Shown here: in pieces, positions 1 through 9,621 of the stretch
Layout: the number at the start of each line of letters is the position of its first letter
Position numbering within the stretch: the first letter of the stretch is position 1
Assembly (NCBI GenBank): GCA_029934835.1
Contig: JAOZLL010000016.1
Location: forward strand, 2,857-35,614
Direction of reading: 5' to 3'
DNA: 32,758 nt
From: Flavobacteriaceae bacterium
GTDB lineage: Bacteria; Bacteroidota; Bacteroidia; Flavobacteriales; Flavobacteriaceae
The notes under the pieces: generated by a model
Seen by the model: only the letters and a program-made list of their open reading frames with translations
Told to the model about the DNA's origin: nothing
Databases searched by the model: none
Position numbers and translations under genes: made by a program

Positions 1-1274
1 TAATTAACAATTTTTGTATTGCTACCAATACAAACACTTGGAAATGTACCAGTTGCCACATTGGTTTTGGATATGAAGATAAAAATTTCGATTTTTCTGA
101 TTATAAAAAAGTGGATTGTATGGCATGTCATGATATGACAGGCGCTTATGAAAAAGAACCACTCGGATCAGGTTTTCCAGCTGATGAAAAACAAGCCTAT
201 TCAGACAAGACATATTTTCCTCCTAATTATAATTATATCGCAGCCAATGTTGGAAGTCCAACTACTGAAAATTGTGGGAAATGTCACTTCTTTGGTGGTG
301 GTGGAGATAATGTAAAACATGGTGATTTATCATCAGACCTTTATCATCCTGATAAAAAAATGGATGTTCACATGGATGTAGGTGAAGATGGAAATGGAAT
401 GACCTGTATTGATTGTCATAAAACGGAAAATCATCAAATGTTAGGGAAATTATACAGCCTTTCAAGTGCTGACGAAGGACGCTTATCTTGTACGGAATGT
501 CACGAAGGTGATGTGCATCAAAACGAGACATTAAACAGACATAATAACAGAATTGCCTGCCAAACTTGTCATATTCCAGAATATGCCAAAGGAGTTCCCA
601 CTAAGATGGAATGGGATTGGTCAACTGCAGGAAAAGTGAAAAAAAATGGAAAAAAAATTAAAGAGAAGGATAGTTTAGGAAGAGTTGTTTATAAATCTGC
701 AAAAGGATCGTTTAAATGGGAAACACATGTTAAACCAGAATATGTTTGGTTTAATGGTACAGGAGAAAATATGGTATATGGTGATGTTATTAAAGATACC
801 ACGCAAGTATTAAAAATTAATGAATTGTATGGGAATCATGATGACCCTAAAGCTCAAATAATTCCAGTGAAAATTCACAGAGGAAAACAAATTTTTGACC
901 CTGTAAATAAAACATTAATTGTTCCACATGTTTATGGACATGACAGTACTGCCTATGGAGTTGGTTTAGATTGGAATTTAGCAGCAAAAGCTGGAATGGA
1001 AGAAGCAGGATTACCTTATAGTGGTCAGTATTCTTTTATTGAAACAGAAATGTATTGGCCCTTAAATCACATGGTTTCACCGGTTGAGGATGCACTACAA
1101 TGTATTGATTGTCACTCACAAGATGGCAGATTAGCAAATCTAGATGGTTTTTATATGCCAGGTAGAGATCAAAGTAGTTTACTAGATCTTATAGGTATAT
1201 TAGCAATACTAGGAGCATTAGCTGGTGTGTTTATTCATGGTGGCATACGATATTTTAGGCAAAAAAATAAATAA
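1..1274 (+). CDS. Octaheme c-type cytochrome, tetrathionate reductase (OTR) family, 5' truncated by window edge
   Basis: The frame is open from base 3, so the gene begins before the window; 423 residues are visible. I see seven CXXCH haem-binding motifs: CTSCH (visible residues 15-19), CMACH (39-43), CGKCH (91-95), CIDCH (135-139), CTECH (163-167), CQTCH (186-190) and CIDCH (367-371). The OTR family carries eight, so the first probably lies upstream of the edge. The context KCTSCHIGFGY followed by VDCMACHDMTGAY is typical of the family. A hydrophobic segment at about 393-415 near the C-terminus suggests a membrane anchor with the haems outside the cytoplasm. Family members reduce tetrathionate, nitrite or hydroxylamine in vitro; the physiological substrate is uncertain. 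The cytochrome b gene starts 51 bases downstream on the same strand and is a likely electron partner. The codon at 111 is an internal GTG and not a start. Confidence 0.87.
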   Translation, partial: INNFCIATNTNTWKCTSCHIGFGYEDKNFDFSDYKKVDCMACHDMTGAYEKEPLGSGFPADEKQAYSDKTYFPPNYNYIAANVGSPTTENCGKCHFFGGGGDNVKHGDLSSDLYHPDKKMDVHMDVGEDGNGMTCIDCHKTENHQMLGKLYSLSSADEGRLSCTECHEGDVHQNETLNRHNNRIACQTCHIPEYAKGVPTKMEWDWSTAGKVKKNGKKIKEKDSLGRVVYKSAKGSFKWETHVKPEYVWFNGTGENMVYGDVIKDTTQVLKINELYGNHDDPKAQIIPVKIHRGKQIFDPVNKTLIVPHVYGHDSTAYGVGLDWNLAAKAGMEEAGLPYSGQYSFIETEMYWPLNHMVSPVEDALQCIDCHSQDGRLANLDGFYMPGRDQSSLLDLIGILAILGALAGVFIHGGIRYFRQKNK

Positions 1275-1325
1275 TTAGAATAATTACAAATTACATAATA
1301 ATCTTATTAATAAAAATATTTTCTA

Positions 1326-2672
1326 ATGAAAAAAAGAACATACATATATAGAAGTTTTGAGCGATTCTGGCATTGGACACAATCGCTATTAATAATACTT
1401 CTTGCACTTACAGGATTTGAAATTCATAGTACTTATACCCTTTTTGGGTATGAAAGAGCCGTAATGTTACATGATGTTTTGGCATGGTCATATATCCTAT
1501 TAATCACCTTTACCATATTTTGGCATTTTGCAACAGGTGCTTGGAAACAGTATATTCCTACAACAGAACTAGTAAAAGCACAATTTCAGTATTATATTAG
1601 TGGCATTTTTTCAGGAGCAGAACATCCAACAAGAAAGACATCTTATAATAAATTTAATCCGATACAACGTTTAACCTATCTTGCTTTTAAAGTATTGATT
1701 ATTCCTGTAATGGTAGGAACTGGGATAATATATATGTATTATATGTATCCTGAAAGTGTGGTACATGTTGGTCGATTAGAATTTTTTGCATTAATTCATA
1801 CTTTTGGTGCTTTTCTATTGATTGTGTTTTTAATTGTGCACCTTTACTTACTAACGACCAATGATGATCCTGTTGAAAGTATAGTAGCCATGATTAATGG
1901 TTGGGAAGAAGTTGATATAGATCAAGATGAAGAACATAAAACACACATGCAATATGCAGTTGATCAAAGTATCGCTGGATATTATAGATTAGATAAGGAT
2001 GGTAAGTATATTGATATAAACAAAGCATGGTTAGACCTGTATAAATGTAATGATATCAACAAAATATTAGGTAAACATTATTCAGTAACACGTTCACCTG
2101 AGCATCTAAAAGAAGCTGAAGAACTAGTTGCTCGAGTAATGAATGGAGAATCAATTAGAGGTATTCCATCAATAAGAAAATGTTTTGATGGATCTAAAGG
2201 AAAACATATTCTTTCAATAAATCCAACCTATGATGACGATAATAATGAAATAATTGGAGTAGAAGGTTTTGTAATTGATATTTCTGATATTTCAGATGTA
2301 CAAGAACAAATTTATCATTCTGTTCGAAACTCTGATGCAGGATATTATAGAATAAATCTAGATGGATACTTTGAAGAAGTAAACGACGCTTGGTTGCAAT
2401 TATATAAGTATGATAAAGCCAAACAAGTAATTGGTAAGCATTATTCTCTAAGTAGAAAAAAGAAAGATTTACAACAGCTAACAGACAAATTTAATAAGGT
2501 TCTTAATGGTGAAAAAGTGCCAAGTCAGTTAGTAAATAGGAAATGTAATGATGGATCTACAGGGAAACATATATTATCTATAAATCCAGTTTATGATGGA
2601 ACTAAAATTGTAGGTATGGAAGGATTTATCTTAGATATAACAGATTTAGATATAGAAAAAGAGTTGACTTAG
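1326..2672 (+). CDS. Membrane cytochrome b (b561/Ni-hydrogenase type) fused to two PAS domains
   Basis: This 448-residue protein begins with a four-helix bundle (about 18-38, 47-70, 118-140 and 155-177). The entry motif RSFERFWHWTQ and histidines 16, 49, 67, 158 and 172 fit the two-haem cytochrome b561/hydrogenase-b fold, which exchanges electrons with membrane quinone. Residues about 205-322 and 325-442 are two similar PAS domains; both contain AGYYR, an IGKHYS or LGKHYS segment, and RKCxDGSxGKHILSINPxYD near the end. No kinase, GGDEF or other output domain follows; the protein ends within a few residues of the second PAS. It follows the octaheme cytochrome by 51 bases and precedes a strong terminator, so the pair is likely one transcript. 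The cytochrome part probably passes quinol electrons to the octaheme protein. The PAS part may sense redox state or a ligand, or bind a partner; this is inference. Confidence 0.85.
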   Translation: MKKRTYIYRSFERFWHWTQSLLIILLALTGFEIHSTYTLFGYERAVMLHDVLAWSYILLITFTIFWHFATGAWKQYIPTTELVKAQFQYYISGIFSGAEHPTRKTSYNKFNPIQRLTYLAFKVLIIPVMVGTGIIYMYYMYPESVVHVGRLEFFALIHTFGAFLLIVFLIVHLYLLTTNDDPVESIVAMINGWEEVDIDQDEEHKTHMQYAVDQSIAGYYRLDKDGKYIDINKAWLDLYKCNDINKILGKHYSVTRSPEHLKEAEELVARVMNGESIRGIPSIRKCFDGSKGKHILSINPTYDDDNNEIIGVEGFVIDISDISDVQEQIYHSVRNSDAGYYRINLDGYFEEVNDAWLQLYKYDKAKQVIGKHYSLSRKKKDLQQLTDKFNKVLNGEKVPSQLVNRKCNDGSTGKHILSINPVYDGTKIVGMEGFILDITDLDIEKELT

Positions 2673-2699
2673 AAGTATACTCTTATATTAATACTCTAC

Positions 2700-2728
2700 A
2701 AAAAAGGCTCCAATTTGGAGCCTTTTTT
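2700..2728. terminator. Bidirectional rho-independent terminator
   Basis: The stem GGCTCCAA (2706-2713) pairs with TTGGAGCC (2715-2722). It is preceded by six A and followed by six T, so it can stop transcription from both sides. It serves the cytochrome b-PAS gene on the plus strand and the small gene at 2752-2937 on the minus strand. Confidence 0.88.
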
Positions 2729-2751
2729 GTGGATTATAATTTATAAATAGC

Positions 2752-2937
2752 TTACGAATGTCCCTTAAGAACAATACGCATTACTTTAAAATTTAATCTA
2801 AAGAATTGATAAATCTGTAAAATCATGCATTTACGTGTAAACCTGACCAAAAGTCCTGGTTCAGTACCATAAGACATATTACTGTAGGGTTTGGTTAATG
2901 CTTTACTTTTTGTTTTTCCTCTTGTATCTGTTGACAT
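2752..2937 (-). CDS. Small basic protein of unknown function, 61 residues
   Basis: A 61-residue frame with an ATG start lies downstream of the sulfide:quinone-oxidoreductase-like gene on the same strand and ends 24 bases before the bidirectional terminator. It does not overlap another gene. The product is basic, with a Lys/Arg-rich N-terminus, a motif SNMSYGTEPGLLVRFTRKC in the middle and an amphipathic C-terminal stretch rich in Phe, Leu, Ile and Arg that could lie on a membrane. I do not recognise a named family. The arrangement next to a terminator and the non-random amino-acid pattern make it more likely real than chance. It might be a small partner of the flavoprotein or of the cytochromes, but the sequence does not show a function. 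Confidence 0.55.
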   Translation of the reverse strand: MSTDTRGKTKSKALTKPYSNMSYGTEPGLLVRFTRKCMILQIYQFFRLNFKVMRIVLKGHS

Positions 2938-3105
2938 TTTAATAAGTTTAAAAGTTAAAAGCTAAAAGTTTGGATTCAATTTATATTTATTGTTCCAAAT
3001 TATAACTTTTTAATAATTTGATAATATCTAAATTTTGATAATAAGGCGTCAAGGTCAAGGCTTTCGAAGTTTTTATAATTTATGAGTTTACAATAGTAAA
3101 TGATT

Positions 3106-3142
3106 AAATTTAAAAACAAGAAAACGCAGAGATTGGCGTTTT
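3106..3142 (-). terminator. Probable terminator after the SQR-like gene
   Basis: An inverted repeat AAAACGC (3121-3127) / GCGTTTT (3136-3142) with an 8-base loop lies just after the stop of the minus-strand flavoprotein gene. On the minus strand it is followed by CTTG and five T, a moderately good terminator. If it is leaky, the small gene at 2752-2937 could still be co-transcribed. Confidence 0.6.
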
Positions 3143-3151
3143 ATTTCTAAA

Positions 3152-4603
3152 TTACTCTGGGATTAGCCACCAGAATGGCTTGGCCTTCGCTTTATACAAA
3201 AACATATAATGCATAAACAGTTTCATCCAATGACCTGCTGTACCTACAACACCAACCGTATCTGAGATACTACGACCCCATTTAGGATATTTTTCCCAGT
3301 CTTGAACTATAGGTCTTACAGTCATAACGGCTGCTTTTCCTTTGAAAATTCCATATCCTGCTGATACAATACACGCAGCACCCATAGTAGCCATAGAGGC
3401 TTCATGTGGATGGTCTTTTTTACCTGTTTTAATTTGATGTGCAATATTTTGAGCTACAATTTTACCAATAACTCCTGAAGGCATACCCGTACGAGGTGGT
3501 GTTGGGAATATTTTAGTTCCATTAGGACTTGTCATAGGTTTAGACATGGTATGTGGTGGTGCAAATGCGATACCAGATGCATACATATTATCATAAGCTT
3601 GACTTTGATATACTTTTGGCCAATCGGCAGCACTCCATTCCTCATAAGGCTTTGGTGTATAATCAGCATCAACTTTCATCATAGTGTTTGCTGCAAATAC
3701 TTTGTCAGAAATATCAATACCATCTTTTCCGATGGCTGTTAAACCGACACCAGCAAAACCTGGGATTAACATAGAAAAATCAAATTCTTTGGTATGTTTT
3801 TCTCCTCTTAAATTTTCATAATATACTTTTCCTGCATCTAATTTTTGTACAGCTGCACGTTTAATCCAGCGAATACCATATTCTTTTAATATAGATTCAG
3901 TGAATATTTTGGTTGGTGTGATATAGCCATTTCTTTTTACATAAGCACCACCCATTCCAAAATCGCCTAGTTCATATTCATTCGAAATCCACCAAATATC
4001 TGCTAAATGAGAGAGCTTACGTTTGTGTACTTCAAAGGCAATATTAAGAACATATTCAAACGCAGCTCCTTGGCAAGTTGCCAATCCATGACCTGTACCA
4101 ATTAGAAAAGTTTGCTTTTCACCATTTTCCATTTTTTTATAAGCAGCCTGTAGATTACCCCAAGCATGTTCTGCGTGGTCATAAGTACAAACAGAGTTCG
4201 AGTGCTCTTGAAGTCCTTCAGTTGCAGCAAAATTTAGTTTTGGTCCTGTGGCATTAATCAAATAGTCATAAGTGACTTTTTCTGTTTCCCCTTCTTTTTC
4301 TTTAGATACGTATTTAATTGAAACATAACCACTGTCAATCTCAGAGTCACCTTCAGGATGAATCGAAACGCCTAAAGCTTGTTTGTATTCAATTCCCAAT
4401 TTTTTGTAAATAGGAGCTAATTTAAATTTGACTTGATCAGGTTTCATCAAACCAACTCCTACCCAAATATTGGAAGGAACCCATTGAAAATTGCTGTTTG
4501 GAGTTACCATAACTACCTCATGTTTCTTACCTAAATACTTGTTTAAGTAAGTAACGGCAGTATGTCCTGAAATTCCTGCACCCAGTACTAATAATTTTGC
4601 CAT
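3152..4603 (-). CDS. FAD/NAD(P)-binding oxidoreductase, sulfide:quinone oxidoreductase-like
   Basis: The 483-residue protein starts with an FAD-binding Rossmann motif (LLVLGAGISGHTAV, residues 4-17) and has a second nucleotide-binding region around LIGTGHGLATC (167-177). Sulfide:quinone oxidoreductases use three cysteines; here Cys139, Cys177 (followed by QGAAFEYV, resembling the family CAGAPQ segment) and Cys411 sit in the expected order. The C-terminus (about 440-483) is rich in Trp, Phe, Met and Lys and could be the amphipathic membrane anchor that reaches quinone. The likely reaction is oxidation of sulfide to polysulfide with reduction of menaquinone. It lies next to the octaheme cytochrome and cytochrome b genes, which fits a sulfur-related redox block. 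A flavocytochrome-like or type II NADH dehydrogenase-like role is the main alternative. The start is an ATG with no better in-frame choice. Confidence 0.82.
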   Translation of the reverse strand: MAKLLVLGAGISGHTAVTYLNKYLGKKHEVVMVTPNSNFQWVPSNIWVGVGLMKPDQVKFKLAPIYKKLGIEYKQALGVSIHPEGDSEIDSGYVSIKYVSKEKEGETEKVTYDYLINATGPKLNFAATEGLQEHSNSVCTYDHAEHAWGNLQAAYKKMENGEKQTFLIGTGHGLATCQGAAFEYVLNIAFEVHKRKLSHLADIWWISNEYELGDFGMGGAYVKRNGYITPTKIFTESILKEYGIRWIKRAAVQKLDAGKVYYENLRGEKHTKEFDFSMLIPGFAGVGLTAIGKDGIDISDKVFAANTMMKVDADYTPKPYEEWSAADWPKVYQSQAYDNMYASGIAFAPPHTMSKPMTSPNGTKIFPTPPRTGMPSGVIGKIVAQNIAHQIKTGKKDHPHEASMATMGAACIVSAGYGIFKGKAAVMTVRPIVQDWEKYPKWGRSISDTVGVVGTAGHWMKLFMHYMFLYKAKAKPFWWLIPE

Positions 4604-4786
4604 GTAATATATTTTTAGTTAATAAATAGTTTATTGATTACTATACCTTAAAATAGAATAAAAAGTAATAATTTTGTAAAGGTATTAAAAAAAAAGAAAT
4701 CACTAATCACATAGTGTTTATGAAAGGAAACGAATAAAAATTAAATTAAATAGTAGTTTTATTGATAATATAGAAATTTTAATTAA

Positions 4787-6085
<1,299 letters not shown>

Positions 6086-6165
6086 AAAAAGCGCTTTGTA
6101 ACATAAGTTACTGTTCTTTAAAGTATTAGGTGATAATTGTCATGGCATTAATAAAAAATGGAAGT

Positions 6166-6173
6166 TAAATTTG
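6166..6173 (+). promoter_or_regulatory. Candidate Bacteroidetes -7 box before gltA
   Basis: TAAATTTG matches the Bacteroidetes -7 consensus TAnnTTTG and lies 39 bases before the gltA start codon. No good -33 TTTG is present at the usual distance, so this rests on one element only. Confidence 0.4.
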
Positions 6174-6212
6174 TGCTATTATTAATAATTAACTTTAAAA
6201 TATTATAGAATT

Positions 6213-7499
6213 ATGTCAGAAATTGGAGCATTTGAATTTCAAGGAAAAAGATATGAATTTCCAGTTGAAATTGGAACAGAAAATGAAATATCAATTGATA
6301 TTAAAAAATTAAGAGGAACAACTGGTGGTGTGATTACGATGGATCCAGGTTTTAAGAATACGGGTTCTTGTAAAAGTGAAATTACTTTTTTAGATGGAGA
6401 AAAAGGAATTTTAAGACATAGAGGTTATGCAATTGAAGATTTAACAAAAAAAGCAAGCTTTTTAGAAGTTGCTTATTTAATTATTTTTGGAGAATTACCA
6501 ACAAAAGAGCAGTTTGCTAAATTTGAAGCTGATATCAAGAAAAATACCTTGGTTAATGAGGAAATGAAAAACATTTTAGATGGTTTTCCTAGATCAGCTC
6601 ATCCAATGGGAGTATTGTCATCTTTAACAAGTGCTTTAACAGCTTTTCACCCTGAGTATACAGATGTACAATCTGAAGAAGATATGTATAATGCCATTAC
6701 TAAAATACTAGGAGAATTTCCAGTATTAGCAGCTTGGGCACATTCAAAAAATGATGGTAAACCAATGAATTATGCAGATAATTCACTAGGGTACATTGAG
6801 AATATGCTAATGATGATGTACAAAGTTCCAACCGAAAAGTATAAAACAAATCCTGTTGTTTTAAAAGCAATGGAAGAATTATTGATTTTACACCAAGATC
6901 ATGAACAAAACTGTTCTACGTCAACGGTACGTTTAGTCGGTTCATCACATGCAAGTTTATTTGCATCCATTTCAGCAGGTGTTTCTGCACTTTGGGGACC
7001 ATTACATGGTGGAGCTAATCAAGCTGTAATTGAAATGTTAGAAGAAATTATTGCTGATGGAGGTGATGTTGATAAATTCATTAACAAAGCTAAAGATAAA
7101 AATGATCCTTTCCGCTTAATGGGATTTGGACATAGAGTTTATAAAAATTTTGATCCAAGAGCCTTGATAATAAAAGGAAGTGCTGATGCAGTATTATCTA
7201 ATTTAGGTGTTACAGATCCTACTTTAAAAGTAGCCAAACATCTTGAAGAAGTTGCATTAAGTGATCCATATTTTGCTGAAAGAAAATTATTCCCTAATGT
7301 AGACTTCTACTCAGGAATCATTTATAGAGCTTTAGGTATTCCAGTTGAAATGTTTACAGTAATGTTTGCGATTGGTCGTTTACCAGGTTGGATTGCACAA
7401 TGGAAAGAAATGCGTATGAATAATGAACCTATTGGTCGCCCAAGACAATTATATATGGGTGAAATAAAACGTGACTTTAAAAACGTGTCAGAAAGATAG
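6213..7499 (+). CDS. gltA: Citrate synthase
   Basis: The 428-residue length and motifs identify a type II (hexameric, NADH-sensitive group) citrate synthase, which condenses oxaloacetate and acetyl-CoA in the TCA cycle. Catalytic segments are visible: WGPLHGGANQAV with the first histidine, FGHRVYKNFDPRA with the second histidine, and PNVDFYSGIIYRALGIP with the catalytic aspartate. The N-terminal domain contains TMDPGFKNTGSCKSEITFLD, typical of the Gram-negative form. It follows enolase on the same strand and ends just before a strong terminator, so it can be transcribed with enolase or from its own promoter. Confidence 0.99.
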   Translation: MSEIGAFEFQGKRYEFPVEIGTENEISIDIKKLRGTTGGVITMDPGFKNTGSCKSEITFLDGEKGILRHRGYAIEDLTKKASFLEVAYLIIFGELPTKEQFAKFEADIKKNTLVNEEMKNILDGFPRSAHPMGVLSSLTSALTAFHPEYTDVQSEEDMYNAITKILGEFPVLAAWAHSKNDGKPMNYADNSLGYIENMLMMMYKVPTEKYKTNPVVLKAMEELLILHQDHEQNCSTSTVRLVGSSHASLFASISAGVSALWGPLHGGANQAVIEMLEEIIADGGDVDKFINKAKDKNDPFRLMGFGHRVYKNFDPRALIIKGSADAVLSNLGVTDPTLKVAKHLEEVALSDPYFAERKLFPNVDFYSGIIYRALGIPVEMFTVMFAIGRLPGWIAQWKEMRMNNEPIGRPRQLYMGEIKRDFKNVSER

Positions 7500-7526
7500 T
7501 ATTTTTTGAATACTTGGTTAGTAATA

Positions 7527-7573
7527 AAATCACTTTTAGAAGTTATAAAATCCTTCTAAAAGTGGTTTTTTTT
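7527..7573 (+). terminator. Rho-independent terminator after gltA
   Basis: A 12-bp perfect stem CACTTTTAGAAG (7531-7542) / CTTCTAAAAGTG (7553-7564), extendable by A-T pairs at its base, is followed by eight T (7566-7573). It separates the central-carbon genes from the arginine cluster, whose first start codon is only 20 bases further on. Confidence 0.9.
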
Positions 7574-7592
7574 ATGGATATTTGCAACACTT

Positions 7593-8507
7593 ATGTTACA
7601 ACTAAATATACAAAACGAAACATCACGATTACATGCTGTAGTATTAGGAACTGCCAAAAGCTTAGGTGGAATTCCTAAACTTAAAGATGCCTATGATCCT
7701 AAATCAATTGAGCATATTCTTGCAGGTACATATCCTACAGAAGAAGATATGAAGCTTGAGATGGAAGCATTTAATAAGGTTTTCCAGAAATATGATGTAA
7801 AAATATTTAGACCCAAAGTAATTGAAAATTATAATCAAATATTTTCAAGGGATATTGGCTTTGTAATAGATGATGTTTTTATCAAAGCTAATATATTACC
7901 TGATAGAGAAGAAGAATTATGCGCCATTGAACATGTTTTAGAACAAATAGATTCCAATAAAGTTTTAACGCCACCAGAAGAAGTCCATGTTGAAGGTGGA
8001 GATGTGATGCCATGGGGAAAGTATATTTTTGTGGGAACTTGTCGAAGAAATGATTATCCAGATATCATAACGGCAAGAACCAATCTTTCAGCTGTTGAAT
8101 ATTTGAAAAAAACCTTTCCAAATAAAATTGTAAAAGATTTTGATTTGGTTAAATCTAATACAGAAGCCAGAGATAACGCTTTGCATTTAGATTGTTGCTT
8201 TCAACCTGTCGGTACTGATAAAGCAATTATCTATAAAGGTGGTTTTAATGATAAAAATGAATATCAGTTTTTAGTTAATTTGTTTGGTGAAGAAAACCTA
8301 TTTCAAATTACTAGAGATGAAATGTACAAAATGAATTCAAATATCTTTTCAATTTCACCCAAAGTGGTGGTTTCTGAAAAAAACTTTACAAGATTAAACA
8401 ATTGGTTAAGAGATCATGGTTTTACAGTTGAAGAAATACCTTATGCTGAAATTAGCAAACAAGAAGGCTTGTTGCGTTGTTCTACTTTACCCTTAATAAG
8501 AGATTAA
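7593..8507 (+). CDS. Guanidino-group hydrolase of the DDAH/arginine deiminase/amidinotransferase superfamily
   Basis: The 304-residue protein has the pentein-fold catalytic layout: FSRDIGF with Asp87, EGGDV (134-138), ALHLD with His198, and a C-terminal nucleophile Cys296 in LLRCSTLPL. These are the Asp/Glu-His-Cys residues used to attack the guanidinium carbon. It is much shorter than classical arginine deiminase (about 400 residues) and closer in size to dimethylarginine dimethylaminohydrolase. The next two genes are carbamate kinase and ornithine-type carbamoyltransferase, so the natural reading is arginine to citrulline plus ammonia, the first step of the deiminase pathway. Alternatives are hydrolysis of methylated arginine or transfer of the amidino group. 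Start: ATG at 7593 directly after the gltA terminator; an upstream ATG at 7574 is in another frame. Confidence 0.85.
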   Translation: MLQLNIQNETSRLHAVVLGTAKSLGGIPKLKDAYDPKSIEHILAGTYPTEEDMKLEMEAFNKVFQKYDVKIFRPKVIENYNQIFSRDIGFVIDDVFIKANILPDREEELCAIEHVLEQIDSNKVLTPPEEVHVEGGDVMPWGKYIFVGTCRRNDYPDIITARTNLSAVEYLKKTFPNKIVKDFDLVKSNTEARDNALHLDCCFQPVGTDKAIIYKGGFNDKNEYQFLVNLFGEENLFQITRDEMYKMNSNIFSISPKVVVSEKNFTRLNNWLRDHGFTVEEIPYAEISKQEGLLRCSTLPLIRD

Positions 8508-8583
8508 ATAGTGAGGATTGAAAATCATGAGTTGTATTACAAACATTCAACTTTATAAACTTTTAACTTTATAACTATAATAA

Positions 8584-9531
8584 ATGAGTAAACTAGCAGT
8601 AATAGCACTAGGAGGTAATGCCATCATTCGTGGTGATGAACGTGGAACAATACAACAACAAAATAATAATTCAGAAGATACTTTTGAGCATTTGACTTAT
8701 CTTCTTAAAGAAGGATATAACATGGTATTAAGTCATGGTAATGGACCACAAGTTGGTAATATTTTACTCCGTAATGATGCAGGAGAAGAAATATATGACA
8801 TTCCACAAATGCCATTAGATATTTGTGTCGCCGATTCACAAGGAGGAATAGGTTACATGTTAGAGAAAATATTGAAAAATGTCTTAAAAGAAGCGGGCAT
8901 AAACCGAGAAATCGTTACCATTGTTACACAGGTTGTGGTTTCAAAAGATGATCCTGCTTTTACTAATTATACAAAAAGAGTAGGTAAACTTTACGATAAA
9001 AAACGAGCAGATGAATTAGTAGCTAATAAAGGATGGGTATTTAAGAAAAGTCCAAAAAGAGATGATGCATGGCGTAGAGTAGTTCCTTCACCAAAGCCAA
9101 TTGCTATAATGAATGAAAAGATTATCAATGATTTAGTGAATTCTGGAGTTATTGTTATTGCAGTTGGTGGTGGCGGAGTTCCTGTTTATTATGATGATGA
9201 AGGAATGCTAAGAGGCTTAGAAGCAGTGATAGATAAAGATGCATCATCCTCATTATTAGCGAGTAATATTAATGCTGATGAGTTTTATATGTTAACAGAT
9301 GTTCCCTATGTTTATAAGAACTTTGGAACACCTCAACAAGAAATATTAGAGTATCTTACAAAAGCCGAGATAGAGGAATTAATCAAAGAAAAAGCATTTG
9401 GAGAAGGTAATATGTTACCAAAAGTACAATCAGCTCTTCGTTTTGTAGAAAATGGAGGTAAAAAAAGTATCATTACTGATGCAAGTAATTTAGAAAATGA
9501 AAAATTTGGAACTAGAATCACACTAGAATAA
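8584..9531 (+). CDS. arcC: Carbamate kinase
   Basis: The 315-residue protein has the amino-acid kinase fold signatures: IALGGNAI at the N-terminus, LSHGNGPQVGN, the glycine-rich AVGGGGVPV and VIDKDASSSLLA. The length is normal for carbamate kinase. It makes ATP and carbamate, which decays to ammonia and CO2, from ADP and carbamoyl phosphate. It lies between the guanidino hydrolase (77 bases upstream) and the transcarbamylase (90 bases downstream). This supports a catabolic, ATP-yielding role for the cluster. An anabolic cluster would need carbamoyl phosphate synthetase instead, and none is seen here. Confidence 0.96.
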   Translation: MSKLAVIALGGNAIIRGDERGTIQQQNNNSEDTFEHLTYLLKEGYNMVLSHGNGPQVGNILLRNDAGEEIYDIPQMPLDICVADSQGGIGYMLEKILKNVLKEAGINREIVTIVTQVVVSKDDPAFTNYTKRVGKLYDKKRADELVANKGWVFKKSPKRDDAWRRVVPSPKPIAIMNEKIINDLVNSGVIVIAVGGGGVPVYYDDEGMLRGLEAVIDKDASSSLLASNINADEFYMLTDVPYVYKNFGTPQQEILEYLTKAEIEELIKEKAFGEGNMLPKVQSALRFVENGGKKSIITDASNLENEKFGTRITLE

Positions 9532-9544
9532 TTATTTACGTAAA

Positions 9545-9595
9545 GACGTTGCATACAACGTCTCACCAATAAGTATTGACGTTGCATGCAACGTC
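9545..9595. repeat. Pair of 18-bp palindromes, 33-bp spacing
   Basis: GACGTTGCATACAACGTC (9545-9562) and GACGTTGCATGCAACGTC (9578-9595) are two near-identical palindromes between arcC and arcB. The second is a perfect palindrome over all 18 bases; the first has one mismatch pair at its centre and one extra A-T pair at its base. Both are followed by TCA. They look like interspersed REP-type elements or a double operator. Neither is followed by a T run, so they are poor terminators. Confidence 0.85.
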
Positions 9596-9621
9596 TCAAC
9601 TATTAACCATTAACTTATACC

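Noticed and set aside
262-531. Minus-strand open frame of 89 codons inside the octaheme cytochrome gene
   Set aside because: It is antisense to a gene with clear haem motifs and is His-rich only because it mirrors CXXCH codons.
6091-6111. Small hairpin GTAAC-ATAA-GTTAC after enolase
   Set aside because: The 5-bp stem lacks a proper T run; I do not call it a terminator, although it might weaken read-through.
8546-8583. Repeated AACTTTATAA-like sequence before arcC
   Set aside because: It is short and low in complexity, common in AT-rich leaders, and does not form a defined repeat.
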